DNA of 64,000 bases from Rhodospirillales bacterium (GCA_023898805.1 CP060260.1:1426001-1490000); one strand, 5' to 3'. Positions 1 through 8,889 are shown, counted from the first letter of the stretch. The notes: generated by a model from the letters alone, not told the origin. Numbers and translations: made by a program.

Positions 1-736
1 CCGGCTTGACCTGCAAGACCCGTGCATGCAGTTGCACCGCCGGACGCATGGGGTTGTCCCGGTGGGGCAGGGGGTTGCCCCCGTACAGCCCGTACCCGGC
101 GCGCGCCAGATCGTAAAGCGCGTCCGGAAAGCGCAGAATGGCGGATGTATTGCACAGCGACCAGCGCGGCAGGTTCAGACGCGACGTGATCGCGCGGAAC
201 CGTTCGATCTGGATTGCGTTCAACGCGTCATCCGGGTCCTCGGACGATGCGAAATGGCTCATGCCCAGCGTTACGGCGACCCCGTCCAGCAGCGTGGGAT
301 CTTCGATCACGCGCGCGGTTTCTCCGGCGTCGAGGCCCAGCCGGTTCATGCCGGTATCGAAATGCAGCGCGCATGGCCCGGCGCCTTTTTCGCGCCATAT
401 CTCGACATCTCCCAGATGATTGAGAACGGGGACAAGGTCGAACGCACGAAACCCGCTGAAGTCGCCGCTACGCGGCCCGCCGATGACGTAGATCGCGGCT
501 TCCGACCCCAGTACCGCACGCAAATCCGCACCTTCCGCGACATTGGCGACGAAGAATTTGCGCGCGCCCGCGTCGAACAATGTTCGTCCGATTTCCGCGA
601 TGCCAAGCCCGTATCCATTGGCCTTGACCACGCCCGCGACCGGCACGCCGCGCGCGGCCTGCGTCAGGATGGTGTAATTCGCGGCGATCGCATCCAGATC
701 GATGCGCAGAATCGCTTGTGCGTTGCCGCCGCTCAT
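1..736 (-). CDS. alr: Alanine racemase, 3' end outside window
   Basis: PLP enzyme interconverting L- and D-alanine for peptidoglycan precursors in the cytoplasm. Only about the first 245 residues are in the window; the reading frame is still open at position 1. The N-terminal barrel carries VVKANGYG, placing the Schiff-base lysine near residue 38, and HFDTGMNRLG further on, both family signatures. The ATG at 736 overlaps the terC stop in an ATGA, so the two are probably translationally coupled. It is the last visible gene of the minus-strand wbpA-B-D-E-terC-alr run. The C-terminal domain and its catalytic tyrosine cannot be checked here. Confidence 0.93.
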   Translation of the reverse strand, partial: MSGGNAQAILRIDLDAIAANYTILTQAARGVPVAGVVKANGYGLGIAEIGRTLFDAGARKFFVANVAEGADLRAVLGSEAAIYVIGGPRSGDFSGFRAFDLVPVLNHLGDVEIWREKGAGPCALHFDTGMNRLGLDAGETARVIEDPTLLDGVAVTLGMSHFASSEDPDDALNAIQIERFRAITSRLNLPRWSLCNTSAILRFPDALYDLARAGYGLYGGNPLPHRDNPMRPAVQLHARVLQVKP

Positions 737-1698
737 GCCTGCCTCCCGCGCGTTTTCCAAAGCGAGTACCCGACACCCGCCGCCAGCAGCGCGAACGTCA
801 CGCCCAGCGAGACAGAGGGCGGAAACCCGGAATCACCCAGAACGAAGTCGGTAATGAAGATTTTCGATCCGATGAAGACCAAAACCGCCGAAAGCGCGTA
901 TTTCAGATACGCAAACCGCTCCATCGCCGCTGCCAGCGCGAAATACAGGGTCCGTAGCCCCAGAATGGCGAAGATGTTGGAAGTGTACACGATGTAGGGA
1001 TCGGTGGTCAGCGCGAAGATCGCAGGCACGGAATCGACCGCGAACACCACGTCCGCCAGTTCGATCATCACCAGCGCGACCATCAGCGGCGTCATGTATG
1101 TGGCGGTCATCTTGTTGTTTGGGTCGCGCAGTCGAACAAAGAAATGATGCCCGTGCAGTGTATCCTCCACCCGCATGTGGCGGCGCATGAAACCCAGCAC
1201 GGGGTTCGCGCCGATATCTGTTTCATGGTCGCCCATCGCGACCATTTTGATCCCCGAAAAGATCAGGAACGCCGAAAACAGATACAGAACCCAGTGGAAA
1301 TGCGCGACCAGCGCCGCACCCGTCCCGATCATGACGCCGCGCAGGACGACGACGCCCAGAATCCCCCAGAACAGCACGCGGTGCTGATACGCGCGCGGGA
1401 TTTTGAAAAACCCGAAAATCAGCGCCATCACGAACAGATTGTCCATCGACAAGGACTGTTCGATCACATAGCCGGTGTAATACTGGATCGCCTTTTCCTG
1501 CCCCAGCCCCGCCCATATCCATGCGCCGAACCCAAGGGCGCACAATATATAAAAGCCGTAGGTCAAAAGCGCATCGCGCGCGCTGATCACCTTGTCCGAT
1601 TTATGCAGGATGCCGAGGTCGAGGATGAGCAGCGCAAGCACCGCGCCCATGAATACCGCCCACATCCAGACGGGTTTGCCCAGCCATAAAAGGTCCAT
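733..1698 (-). CDS. TerC/Alx family integral membrane protein
   Basis: Membrane protein of 321 residues in the TerC family, whose members are linked to tellurite resistance and, for Alx-like proteins, to manganese export. It has about seven to nine hydrophobic segments. The two family signatures are present: EQSLSMDNLFV (residues 80-90) and ELADVVFAVDSVPAIFA (213-229), whose buried acidic residues are thought to bind the metal. It starts 16 bases after the wbpE stop and overlaps alr by four bases. No yybP-ykoY manganese riboswitch fits in front of it, because the upstream gene is too close; expression probably follows the operon. The substrate is inferred from the family only. Confidence 0.85.
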   Translation of the reverse strand: MDLLWLGKPVWMWAVFMGAVLALLILDLGILHKSDKVISARDALLTYGFYILCALGFGAWIWAGLGQEKAIQYYTGYVIEQSLSMDNLFVMALIFGFFKIPRAYQHRVLFWGILGVVVLRGVMIGTGAALVAHFHWVLYLFSAFLIFSGIKMVAMGDHETDIGANPVLGFMRRHMRVEDTLHGHHFFVRLRDPNNKMTATYMTPLMVALVMIELADVVFAVDSVPAIFALTTDPYIVYTSNIFAILGLRTLYFALAAAMERFAYLKYALSAVLVFIGSKIFITDFVLGDSGFPPSVSLGVTFALLAAGVGYSLWKTRGRQA

Positions 1699-1714
1699 CG
1701 TCAGGTTCCGGGTG

Positions 1715-2881
1715 TCAGGCCGCCGCCTGTGCCGGATTTTTCAGCGCCTCGCGCACCGACGTACAGATGAAATCGATCTGCGCGTCGCTCAGATACGGGT
1801 GCATCGGCAGGCTGATGACCCGGCCCGCCAGATCCTCGCATACGGGAATTCCGTTGCCCGCGACCGGGTATTTTGAATAGGCGGTCTGGCGATGCAACGG
1901 CTTTGGGTAATAGACGGCGCTGGGGATGCCCTTGTCCTTCAGCGCAGCGGCGAGCGCGGCACGGTCTGTTCCGGGCGCGAGCGTAAGGGTGTATTGCGCC
2001 CAAACCGAGCGAAGCTGCGCCGGGACGCGCGGCGTTTGCACGACATCCGACAATTGGCGCGTATAGGCGTCGGCCACCAGATTGCGGCGGTCGATCTCGT
2101 CCTTATAGATCGCCAGTTTTTCGATCAGGATCGCGGCCTGAAGCGTGTCGAGTCGCGCGTTCATGCCGATGCGCACATTGTCGTATTTGTCCGCGCCCTT
2201 GCCGTGGAAGCGCAGCGATTGCAGCGTCGCGGCGATTTCGTCGTCGTCGGTGAATATCGCCCCGCCATCCCCGTAACAGCCCAGCGGCTTGGCCGGGAAA
2301 AAGCTGGTGGTCGTGATTTTGCCGATGCTGCCCGTGGTGCGACCTTTATACGTGCCGCCGAAACCTTGCGCGGAATCGCAAATCAACCACATGCCGTTGG
2401 CATCGCAGATTTTTTCGATTCGATCGTAATCGGCGGGTAGGCCGAACAGGTCGACCGCGATGACGCCCACGGGCCGCAAACCGGAATCCTTGGCGGTTTT
2501 TGTCGCGGCCTCGATGCTGGCCGGGTCGATGTTGAACGTATCAGGCAGCGAGTCTGCGAAAATCGGCGTCGCACCCATCCACGCCACGACCTCGGCCGTC
2601 GCAGCGAAAGTGAAGGCGGGCACGATGACTACATCGCCCGGCCGGACCTTGAGCGCCATCAAAGAAAGCCCGATCGCATCCGTCCCGTTGGAACAGGCGA
2701 CTGCGTGCTTGGCGCCGCAAAAACTTTTCAGTCCGTCCTCGAACTGCCGGACCTCGGGCCCGAGAATAAACTGGCCGTGCGTCAGGACGCGCTGGATCGC
2801 GGAATCGATTTGCGCCCCGATGCGGGCACGTTGCTTTTTCAGGTCGACGAATTCAATGGGCAGGATGCTGGAATCGGCCAT
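1715..2881 (-). CDS. wbpE: WbpE-like UDP-sugar 3-aminotransferase (DegT/DnrJ/EryC1/StrS)
   Basis: PLP-dependent aminotransferase of 388 residues. By context it uses glutamate to aminate UDP-3-keto-GlcNAc uronate at C3. PLP contacts are visible: CDSAQGFG (about 168-175) and SFFPAKPLGCYGDGG, with the internal-aldimine lysine at about 198. It lies 18 bases behind wbpD in the order wbpA-wbpB-wbpD-wbpE, the gene set of P. aeruginosa O-antigen synthesis. In that system the 2-oxoglutarate made by WbpE is recycled by the WbpB reaction. DegT enzymes have many sugar substrates, so the specific assignment rests on the neighbours; the fold and class are certain. Confidence 0.85.
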   Translation of the reverse strand: MADSSILPIEFVDLKKQRARIGAQIDSAIQRVLTHGQFILGPEVRQFEDGLKSFCGAKHAVACSNGTDAIGLSLMALKVRPGDVVIVPAFTFAATAEVVAWMGATPIFADSLPDTFNIDPASIEAATKTAKDSGLRPVGVIAVDLFGLPADYDRIEKICDANGMWLICDSAQGFGGTYKGRTTGSIGKITTTSFFPAKPLGCYGDGGAIFTDDDEIAATLQSLRFHGKGADKYDNVRIGMNARLDTLQAAILIEKLAIYKDEIDRRNLVADAYTRQLSDVVQTPRVPAQLRSVWAQYTLTLAPGTDRAALAAALKDKGIPSAVYYPKPLHRQTAYSKYPVAGNGIPVCEDLAGRVISLPMHPYLSDAQIDFICTSVREALKNPAQAAA

Positions 2882-2899
2882 GGTAGGTATCTCTTTCTT

Positions 2900-3463
2900 T
2901 CAGGACGCTTCTTTCAGGACTCCGTTCTCCTCAACATAGCGTCTTCCCTCGCGTGGGCAAACCAAATCCGGACCCAAAATCTCGCCCGCATGCGAAACCC
3001 AGCCCCGCCGCCGCGCCGGAACCCCGACCATCAGCGCGTGGTCGGGCACATCGCACGTCACCACCGCGCCCGCGCCGATCATGCAGTATGCGCCAAGCGT
3101 ATGGCCGCACACGATGGTCGCGTTGGCGCCGATCGTGGCGCCGCGCCTGACCAGCGTGGGCCTGAATTCATCCTTGCGCTGGACGTTCGCGCGGGGGTTG
3201 AGGACGTTGGTGAACACGCAGGACGGGCCGCAGAACACGTCCTCCTCCAGCGTCACGCCCTTATATAGGCTGACATTGTTCTGGATCTTGCACCCGTCGC
3301 CGACGCGCACGTCCGGCCCCACCATCGCGTTTTGCCCGACGACACAGCCCGCACCGATCACGGTATCGGGCAGGATATGCGCGAAATGCCAGATCTTGCT
3401 GCCCGCGCCGATCGTGGCCCCGTCGTCGACATAGGCGCTTTCATGGACAAATACGTTGCTCAT
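2900..3463 (-). CDS. wbpD: WbpD-like UDP-sugar 3-N-acetyltransferase (left-handed beta helix)
   Basis: Acetyl-CoA-dependent transferase of 187 residues, proposed to acetylate the 3-amino group and give UDP-GlcNAc(3NAc)A. Hexapeptide repeats typical of a left-handed beta helix run through most of the protein (for example ATIGAGSKIW, TVIGAGCVVGQNAMVG, ATIGANATIVCG). An upstream in-frame extension exists, but the ATG at 3463 is chosen because it begins the repeat domain and forms an ATGA overlap with the wbpB stop. Trimeric acetyltransferases of this kind sit beside WbpB/WbpE homologues in O-antigen clusters, which supports the role. A related acetyltransferase such as WlbB is the same functional type. 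Confidence 0.85.
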   Translation of the reverse strand: MSNVFVHESAYVDDGATIGAGSKIWHFAHILPDTVIGAGCVVGQNAMVGPDVRVGDGCKIQNNVSLYKGVTLEEDVFCGPSCVFTNVLNPRANVQRKDEFRPTLVRRGATIGANATIVCGHTLGAYCMIGAGAVVTCDVPDHALMVGVPARRRGWVSHAGEILGPDLVCPREGRRYVEENGVLKEAS

Positions 3464-4455
3464 GCCGCCGCCGCCATCTTTTGGCCCGCCGCGTGATCGC
3501 ACGCGCGCATGGCCTTGAGAACGCGCAAGCCTTCCCGCCCGTCCGTGCGCGGCGCGGCGCCGCTGGCGATGCAATCGGCGAAATGTGCGACCTCGTCCTT
3601 GAGTGGCTGGCTTTCGGCCAGCGCGACGAATTCGGCCTCGCCCTTGTTCAGGACCGGCTGCCCGTTCGCATCGAAGGACACGCTATTGGGATAGACCGTG
3701 AGCTTTTCGTTCCAGCCTCGCGTGTCGTCGAACACCGCCATGGCCTTGTCGCCGATCACGCTCAGCTTCTGTTCCTTGAAGGGATTAAGCCACGACACAT
3801 GGATATGGCCGTCCAGCCCGTCGCCGAAATCCATGTGCACGATGGCTGTGCTGGCAAGCGCGCTATCCGCGATGTTGCTGGAATACACGGCCTGAATATG
3901 GGTCGGTTCGCGCCCGGCCAGCGCCAGCACCATCGAAAAATCATGCGGCGCGAAGGACCACAGCACGTTTTCTTCCGTGCGCACCTTCCCGAAATTCAGG
4001 CGATTGGAATAAATCCGCCTGACCCGGCCCAGCCGACCCGCCGCGATCATCTCCGTCAGCGCGATGAATGCCGGATGGTATTGCAGCACGTGCCCGACCA
4101 TCAGGATGCGTCCGGCCTTGTCGGCCGCCGCGACCATCGCTTCCGCGTCCGTGACGCTCATCGCGATGGGTTTTTCGACGAAGCAATGCTTGCCGGATTG
4201 GATCGCCCGCAGCGCCATTTCGGCATGCATAGGCGCGGGTGTCGCCAACATCACCCCCGCGATCGACGGGTCGGCCAGTACGGCGTCGTAAGACAGGGCG
4301 GGAACGGCATATTGTGCGCCGAATTTTTCTGCCCGCGCGGCGTCGGAATCCGACACTGCCGCCAGAACGCCAAGTTCGGCCGCGCTGCGGACCAGGTTCT
4401 GGCCCCAATACCCACACCCAATGACCGCGATGTTTTTTGCTCGTGTTGTGCTCAT
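3460..4455 (-). CDS. wbpB: WbpB-like NAD-dependent UDP-GlcNAcA 3-dehydrogenase (Gfo/Idh/MocA)
   Basis: Oxidoreductase of 331 residues, proposed to oxidise C3 of UDP-GlcNAc uronate to the keto sugar that WbpE aminates. The N-terminal Rossmann motif AVIGCGYWGQN (10-20) and the Gfo/Idh signature VEKPIAM (93-99, with Lys at about 95) are present. It starts four bases after the wbpA stop and overlaps wbpD in an ATGA. In characterised WbpB/WbpE pairs, NADH made here is reoxidised with 2-oxoglutarate inside the enzyme, which explains the tight pairing. The family is clear; the substrate is inferred from the intact wbpA-B-D-E order. Confidence 0.87.
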   Translation of the reverse strand: MSTTRAKNIAVIGCGYWGQNLVRSAAELGVLAAVSDSDAARAEKFGAQYAVPALSYDAVLADPSIAGVMLATPAPMHAEMALRAIQSGKHCFVEKPIAMSVTDAEAMVAAADKAGRILMVGHVLQYHPAFIALTEMIAAGRLGRVRRIYSNRLNFGKVRTEENVLWSFAPHDFSMVLALAGREPTHIQAVYSSNIADSALASTAIVHMDFGDGLDGHIHVSWLNPFKEQKLSVIGDKAMAVFDDTRGWNEKLTVYPNSVSFDANGQPVLNKGEAEFVALAESQPLKDEVAHFADCIASGAAPRTDGREGLRVLKAMRACDHAAGQKMAAAA

Positions 4456-4459
4456 AGCC

Positions 4460-5839
4460 TTAAGCCTTGATAACGTTGTCGCGCGGCTGTTTTGCCATCG
4501 CGTTGCGTGTGTCGACGACCAGTTTCGCGTGTTTCGATACCATGCCGTAATCGACGGCGTCGTGTTCGGTTACGATCACCACCGCATCCGCAGCCTTGAG
4601 CGTTTCCGGGCTCAAAGGCACCGACGCCCGCCCGGTATATTCCGGATGCTCGCGCGTATGCGGAATGACCGGGATCCAGTCGTCGTGATAGCTGACCTGT
4701 GCGCCTGCGGCTTCCAGCAGGTCGATGATTTTAAGCGCGGGCGTTTCGCGCATGTCGTCGACGTTTTTCTTGTACGCCATACCCAAAAGCAAAATCTTCG
4801 CACCTGAAAGGGATTTCTGGAATCGCGTGCTCAATCCGGACGCCAGTTTTGAAACGACATATTTTGGCATCCCTGCGATGATCTCGCCCGCGAGTTCGAT
4901 GAACTTGGTGTTCAGTTCGTATTCCCGCGCCTTCCACGTCAGATAGAAGGGATCGATGGGAATGCAGTGCCCGCCAAGGCCGGGGCCCGGGTAGAACGGC
5001 ATGAAGCCGAACGGCTTGGTCGCGGCGCCGCCGATGACCTCCCACACGTCGATGCCCATCGCGTCGTAGACGACTTTGAGCTCGTTGACCAAAGCGATGT
5101 TGATCGACCGGAAGATGTTTTCGGTCAGCTTCACGGCCTCGGCGGTGTCCGGGCTGGAGACGACGACGGTTTTGTGGATGAACCCGCGATACAGCGCGTC
5201 GGCCAGTTGTGTCGCGTCCTCGCCATCACCGCCCACGACCTTGGGAATGGTATGGGTGTTGAAATTGGGGTTGCCCGGATCTTCGCGTTCGGGGCTGAAG
5301 GCCGCAAAGAAATCCTGCCGTGACATCAGGCCCGACCCCTTTTCGAGGAGCGGAATCATTACCTCGCGCGTCGTGCCCGGCCATGTGGTGGACTCCAGAA
5401 TGATCAGCTGTCCGCGCTTAAGGTGTGGTGCGATGACTTCGGACGTATGCACGATGTAGGAAAGATCTGGGTCCCGGTGCTTGGTCAGCGGCGTCGGCAG
5501 GCAGATGATGACTGCATCGGCGTCCGCGACGTGGGAAAGGTCGGATTCGGTTCTGAATTTGCCTTTTGCCATCGCGGCGGCGACGGAATCGGACGTGATG
5601 TGCTTGATGTAGGATTCGCCCGCGCGCAGTTTCTTGATTTTTTCTGCATCGACGTCGAGGCCCAGCACCGGGAACCCGGCATCCGCGAACCCGAGGATCA
5701 GCGGCAAGCCGACATAACCCAGTCCGATGACCGCGACGGTGGCGGTGCGGTCGGCGATTTTGCGGGCCAACGCCTCGCTCAAGGCATGGTCTGTCGCGGG
5801 GGGCATGGCTTTTTGTTGTGCGGCGGCGGGTCTGGACAT
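4460..5839 (-). CDS. wbpA: WbpA-like UDP-N-acetylglucosamine 6-dehydrogenase
   Basis: Nucleotide-sugar dehydrogenase of 459 residues, first enzyme of the branch, oxidising C6 of UDP-GlcNAc to the uronic acid with two NAD. The Rossmann GLGYVG lies at 39-44, the catalytic thiol in GLGGHCIPIDPFYL (Cys about 292), and the C-terminal UDP-binding domain follows. IDPFYLTWK is typical of WbpA/WecC-type enzymes rather than UDP-glucose dehydrogenases. An AAGGAA ribosome site precedes the ATG at 5839. It leads the minus-strand operon, with 220 bases before the divergent EF-hand gene, so its promoter should lie there. About 30 extra N-terminal residues precede the Rossmann strand. Confidence 0.9.
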   Translation of the reverse strand: MSRPAAAQQKAMPPATDHALSEALARKIADRTATVAVIGLGYVGLPLILGFADAGFPVLGLDVDAEKIKKLRAGESYIKHITSDSVAAAMAKGKFRTESDLSHVADADAVIICLPTPLTKHRDPDLSYIVHTSEVIAPHLKRGQLIILESTTWPGTTREVMIPLLEKGSGLMSRQDFFAAFSPEREDPGNPNFNTHTIPKVVGGDGEDATQLADALYRGFIHKTVVVSSPDTAEAVKLTENIFRSINIALVNELKVVYDAMGIDVWEVIGGAATKPFGFMPFYPGPGLGGHCIPIDPFYLTWKAREYELNTKFIELAGEIIAGMPKYVVSKLASGLSTRFQKSLSGAKILLLGMAYKKNVDDMRETPALKIIDLLEAAGAQVSYHDDWIPVIPHTREHPEYTGRASVPLSPETLKAADAVVIVTEHDAVDYGMVSKHAKLVVDTRNAMAKQPRDNVIKA

Positions 5840-6060
5840 GGGCTTCCTTGCTGGATTTCCTTGGCTTTTCGCCGTTTAGTTAAGCCCTTTGCGGGCCAAT
5901 TTCCAGCCTTTTTTAAGGTCTATTCGCCAGTCCGTTCGCCGGGGTCGAAAAAAGCCCAATTCCAGCCTTAACGTGGGCACATTTCCGGGTCATCCTATCT
6001 AACGTACCGACCGCGCTTTCAATGTGAACGCGGCGAAACATTTAAGAAAGTGAGATTGGC
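5840..6060. promoter_or_regulatory. Divergent intergenic region, wbpA / EF-hand gene
   Basis: 221 bases between two divergently transcribed genes, so it must hold both promoters. The wbpA side shows a ribosome site (AAGGAA) directly before the start. I see no convincing -35/-10 pair and no open frame worth calling. The segment near 5870-5960 is richer in T tracts than its surroundings. Confidence 0.4.
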
Positions 6061-6441
6061 ATGACGATCCGCAAAATTCTTCTTTCCACGCTGGCGCTTT
6101 CAATGCTGGCTGTCCCCGCTTTGGCGCAGGACGCGCAGACGCCGCCGCCGGGTTACATGGGTGGACCTCATGGCGGTCCTGGTGGCCCGCAGGGCGGTCC
6201 GCATGGGGGCATGGAAAAAATGCTCAATGCCGACACCAATGGCGATGGCATGCTCTCCAAGGCTGAATTCATGGCCGTTCAGGAAAAACGTTTCGACGAA
6301 ATGGACGCCAACAAGGACGGGCAGGTCAGCAAGGATGAGATGAAGGCCTACCGCGAAACCATGCGCAGCAAGTTCGAGGAAAAGCGTAAGGAATGGGAAG
6401 CCAAAAAAGGCGCGGGCGCCAAAAGTGGTGACGCGGAATAA
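6061..6441 (+). CDS. Periplasmic EF-hand calcium-binding protein
   Basis: Small exported protein of 126 residues. A signal peptide with a hydrophobic core and an ALAQD cleavage site covers residues 1-23. A glycine/histidine/proline-rich linker (about 32-52) follows, then two EF-hand loops, DTNGDGMLSKAEF and DANKDGQVSKDEM, both with the usual acidic ligands at loop positions 1, 3, 5 and 12. The C-terminus is lysine/glutamate-rich and probably helical. It is a single-gene unit closed by the hairpin at 6463-6494. Similar two-EF-hand proteins are common in alphaproteobacteria; their roles are mostly unknown. Calcium binding is expected; the repeated GGPHGG segment could also bind metal. Confidence 0.75.
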   Translation: MTIRKILLSTLALSMLAVPALAQDAQTPPPGYMGGPHGGPGGPQGGPHGGMEKMLNADTNGDGMLSKAEFMAVQEKRFDEMDANKDGQVSKDEMKAYRETMRSKFEEKRKEWEAKKGAGAKSGDAE

Positions 6442-6462
6442 GCCCTGAAATTCCTTTTTACA

Positions 6463-6494
6463 AAAAAGGCGGCGTGTTCAAGCGCCGCCTTTTT
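6463..6494. terminator. Bidirectional intrinsic terminator overlapping the trhO stop
   Basis: A perfect 12-bp inverted repeat (AAAAAGGCGGCG at 6463-6474 and its complement at 6483-6494) with an 8-base loop. Its ends are A and T runs, so it can end transcription from both directions: the EF-hand gene on plus and trhO on minus. The trhO stop codon lies in the loop, so the distal arm encodes the last TrhO residues. Confidence 0.85.
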
Positions 6495-7224
6495 CCTTTG
6501 CCGGCTGTTCCGCAAGGCCGTGTCCAAGACTTACGCGGCCATCGAATACAAAGCACCCGCCGCGCCACAGGCTTTCCGCTTCTGGCACGGTTTCCAGATA
6601 TTTCAGGATTCCGCCTTTAAGGTGATAGACGTTTTCGAACCCGTGATCGAGAAGATAGCTCGTCGCCTTCTCGCAGCGGATCCCGCCGGTGCAGAACATC
6701 GCGATTTTTTTATCCCGAGCGGGATTCAGGCGCGTATCGACGAAATCCGGAAATTCGTGAAAGCTGACCGTGCCGGGGTCGATCGCACGGGCGAACGTGC
6801 CTGCCGCGAATTCAAAGCTGTTGCGCGTATCGATGACCAGGACCTCAGGATCGTCGATCAGGGCGTTCCAGTCCTTCGCCGCGACATAGGTGCCGACGCG
6901 CCGGGTCGGGTCCACGCCCGCGCGGCGCATTGTGACGATCTCCGGCTTGACCTTGATTTTCATGCGCGCGAAGGGTTTTTCATGTGCGCGCGAATATTTC
7001 AGCTCCGGCGCATCGAATTGCGCGGTGATCGCCGCCATGGCGGCGTCCATCTGGTATTGCTCGGCCGCGGCGATGGTGCCGTTGATGCCTTCCCCGGCTA
7101 TGATCAGCGTGCCGCAGATCGCGTTTTGCGTACAGATTTCACGCAGATGCGCGGCCATCGCGGGAGCATCCTCCACGCGCTTGAATTGGTACAGGGCGGC
7201 CACGATCCACGGCATGATATGCAT
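6478..7224 (-). CDS. trhO: tRNA uridine(34) hydroxylase (rhodanese family)
   Basis: YceA/TrhO-type protein of 248 residues, which hydroxylates the wobble uridine of certain tRNAs as the first step of cmo5U-type modification. An N-terminal UPF0176 domain (about 5-95) precedes a rhodanese domain (about 115-215) with active-site cysteine 178 in MFCTGGIRCEKATSYL, the family hallmark. There are two ATGs, at 7224 and 7215; the first is used here but the second is equally possible. The gene stands alone, convergent with the EF-hand gene and sharing its terminator. The length is shorter than the 300-350 residues of many members because the C-terminal cysteine-rich tail is missing. Confidence 0.88.
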   Translation of the reverse strand: MHIMPWIVAALYQFKRVEDAPAMAAHLREICTQNAICGTLIIAGEGINGTIAAAEQYQMDAAMAAITAQFDAPELKYSRAHEKPFARMKIKVKPEIVTMRRAGVDPTRRVGTYVAAKDWNALIDDPEVLVIDTRNSFEFAAGTFARAIDPGTVSFHEFPDFVDTRLNPARDKKIAMFCTGGIRCEKATSYLLDHGFENVYHLKGGILKYLETVPEAESLWRGGCFVFDGRVSLGHGLAEQPAKEKGGA

Positions 7225-7269
7225 TCTTTAAGGGGTGGCGTTTCGCACGGTCAAGGTTAGACTGCGGTC

Positions 7270-7566
7270 ATGCGAATCGGACGAATGACTTTTTCGATGT
7301 TTGCGCTGGCCCTGCTTTCGGCCTGTGCCGCCCAATCCCCGGACACTGGCGGCTATGGATCTGGCCGCTACGACATGAGCGCGGCCGAGGCCGCCTGTGT
7401 CAAAAAAGGCTATCGTCCCGGAAATTACGAATATGACAGCTGCTTTCAAAATCAGCCGCAGGTTCAGGCCTGGGAACGCGACGGCCGCATGAACGGGCTG
7501 AACATTCTCAAGGCCAACCGTTCGTCGGCGGGCACGCGCGGCGGGCGCAGCTATCCCGTCGAATAA
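7270..7566 (+). CDS. Small lipoprotein of unknown function
   Basis: 98 residues with a lipoprotein signal: hydrophobic stretch then LLSAC, so Cys at about 19 would be lipidated after cleavage. The mature part is short, polar and rich in Gly, Tyr and Arg, with two further cysteines (in AACVKKGY and DSCFQNQ) that could pair in the periplasm. ATG at 7270 is used; a second ATG at 7285 would give a tighter signal peptide. It lies between trhO and lpoA, both on the other strand, so it is a single-gene unit. I do not recognise the family. Confidence 0.6.
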   Translation: MRIGRMTFSMFALALLSACAAQSPDTGGYGSGRYDMSAAEAACVKKGYRPGNYEYDSCFQNQPQVQAWERDGRMNGLNILKANRSSAGTRGGRSYPVE

Positions 7567-7574
7567 ACAGCTAT

Positions 7575-8861
7575 TTACTGAAACGTGTTCGGCGCCGGCT
7601 CGACGACGCGTACTGTGCCGTTGTTGATTTGCAAAACGGCCATGCCGCGATCGGCCAGCCCGTTGGGTCCGAAGCGGAAAATCCCGTCAACGCCCGAAAA
7701 CCCGTTCGGATTGGTCAGTGCCGCCTGGTCGTAGCTTACGCGTTGCCCGCTTTGCGCGGCGTTACGCGCCAGCACGACGGCCAGCGCCGCAGCGTCATAC
7801 CCGATGCTGGCCAGACGCGGCGGAGTTTGGCCGTAGATATGCTGGTAGTTACGCTCGAATGTCGCGCGCAATTGGGGCGAGGGCGCGGCATAAATCGCGC
7901 CGTTCATTGTCGGATCCCGCGTGACCGCCGGGTCGTCCCACAGCCCGGTGCCCAGATAGCGAACCGCGTTTGCCCCCAGCCCGTATTGCCGCAACGCGGA
8001 AGCCAGCGTCAAGACGACGGGCGCGCCCACCGGCATGAAGATCGCGTCGTATGGCAGACGCCCGGAGATCATTGCCTGTCCGCCGGTCAGTTGCTGCACG
8101 CCCTGCGGCGCATCGCTGCCGTCGGCGGCGATGCGTACCGTCTTGACAACGGTGATGCCCGCGCGCGCGGCCTCGGTCTGGAACACGCTCAGCACGGCAT
8201 CGCCGTACATGTCGCGTGGCGCGATGACGCCCACGCGCTTTAGCCCCTGTTGCGCGGCGTACCGGGCGATGCGCTGCGCCTGTTCAAAGGGCAGCACGCC
8301 CATCGAATAAACGTTTCCGCCCGCCGTGCGCCAATCGGTCGAAAACCCGATGACCGTCAGGCCGTATGCGCGCGCCGCGTCCTTGGCGGCGGTGACTTCT
8401 TGCGAAAACAGTGGGCCCAGAATCAGCCGCGCGCCGTCGCGCGCCGCTTGGTCGACCGCCATGCGCGCGCCTTCGGGCGTGCCCATCGTGTCTTTCGGGA
8501 TCAGTTGGAAATTCGGCTCGTTCAGATCGAACACCGCAAGCTGCGCCGCCTGTAAAAGCGCTTGACCCATCGCGGCGTTCGAGCCGCTTTGCGGCACCAG
8601 AATCGCGACCCGCACAGGCTCGGCAAAATTGCCCGCGACCACCGCGCCGCCCTGTTGCACCAGCGGCGGCTGCGCGCCGCCCATGACGGTATTGGCGCCG
8701 TTGATCATCGATTCGGAAGACGGAAAGGGGCTGCTAGTTTGCGCCTGCTCGCTTTGCGGGCGTCCATCGGCGGTGCCGATGACCGGCGCACGGTGGTCCA
8801 TCCCGGTTTCGCACCCCGCCAGCACGACCAGCGCCAGAAGCGCAAAAAAGAGAGTCCGCAT
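7575..8861 (-). CDS. lpoA: LpoA/YraM-like lipoprotein, periplasmic-binding-protein fold
   Basis: Outer-membrane or periplasmic lipoprotein related to YraM/LpoA and to type I periplasmic-binding proteins (LivK type). In E. coli LpoA activates the peptidoglycan synthase PBP1A. The start is set to ATG 8861 because AAGGTG lies nine bases upstream; a GTG at 8873 adds four residues. The signal peptide ends in VVLAGC (lipobox). The binding-protein domain starts at VRVAILVPQSGSNAAMGQ and continues to the C-terminus. It is 428 residues, without the N-terminal TPR domain of E. coli LpoA. It is divergent from rsmI, exactly as in enterobacteria. The domain and synteny are strong; the PBP-activating role is inferred. 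Confidence 0.75.
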   Translation of the reverse strand: MRTLFFALLALVVLAGCETGMDHRAPVIGTADGRPQSEQAQTSSPFPSSESMINGANTVMGGAQPPLVQQGGAVVAGNFAEPVRVAILVPQSGSNAAMGQALLQAAQLAVFDLNEPNFQLIPKDTMGTPEGARMAVDQAARDGARLILGPLFSQEVTAAKDAARAYGLTVIGFSTDWRTAGGNVYSMGVLPFEQAQRIARYAAQQGLKRVGVIAPRDMYGDAVLSVFQTEAARAGITVVKTVRIAADGSDAPQGVQQLTGGQAMISGRLPYDAIFMPVGAPVVLTLASALRQYGLGANAVRYLGTGLWDDPAVTRDPTMNGAIYAAPSPQLRATFERNYQHIYGQTPPRLASIGYDAAALAVVLARNAAQSGQRVSYDQAALTNPNGFSGVDGIFRFGPNGLADRGMAVLQINNGTVRVVEPAPNTFQ

Positions 8862-8889
8862 TGCGATCAACACCTTCTATAGTAATTCG

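Noticed and set aside
26..997. 323-codon frame on the plus strand across alr and terC
   Set aside because: Spans two overlapping genes on the minus strand with clear catalytic motifs; its own translation has none.
1500..1760. Manganese riboswitch before terC
   Set aside because: Only 16 bases separate wbpE and terC, too short for a yybP-ykoY aptamer.
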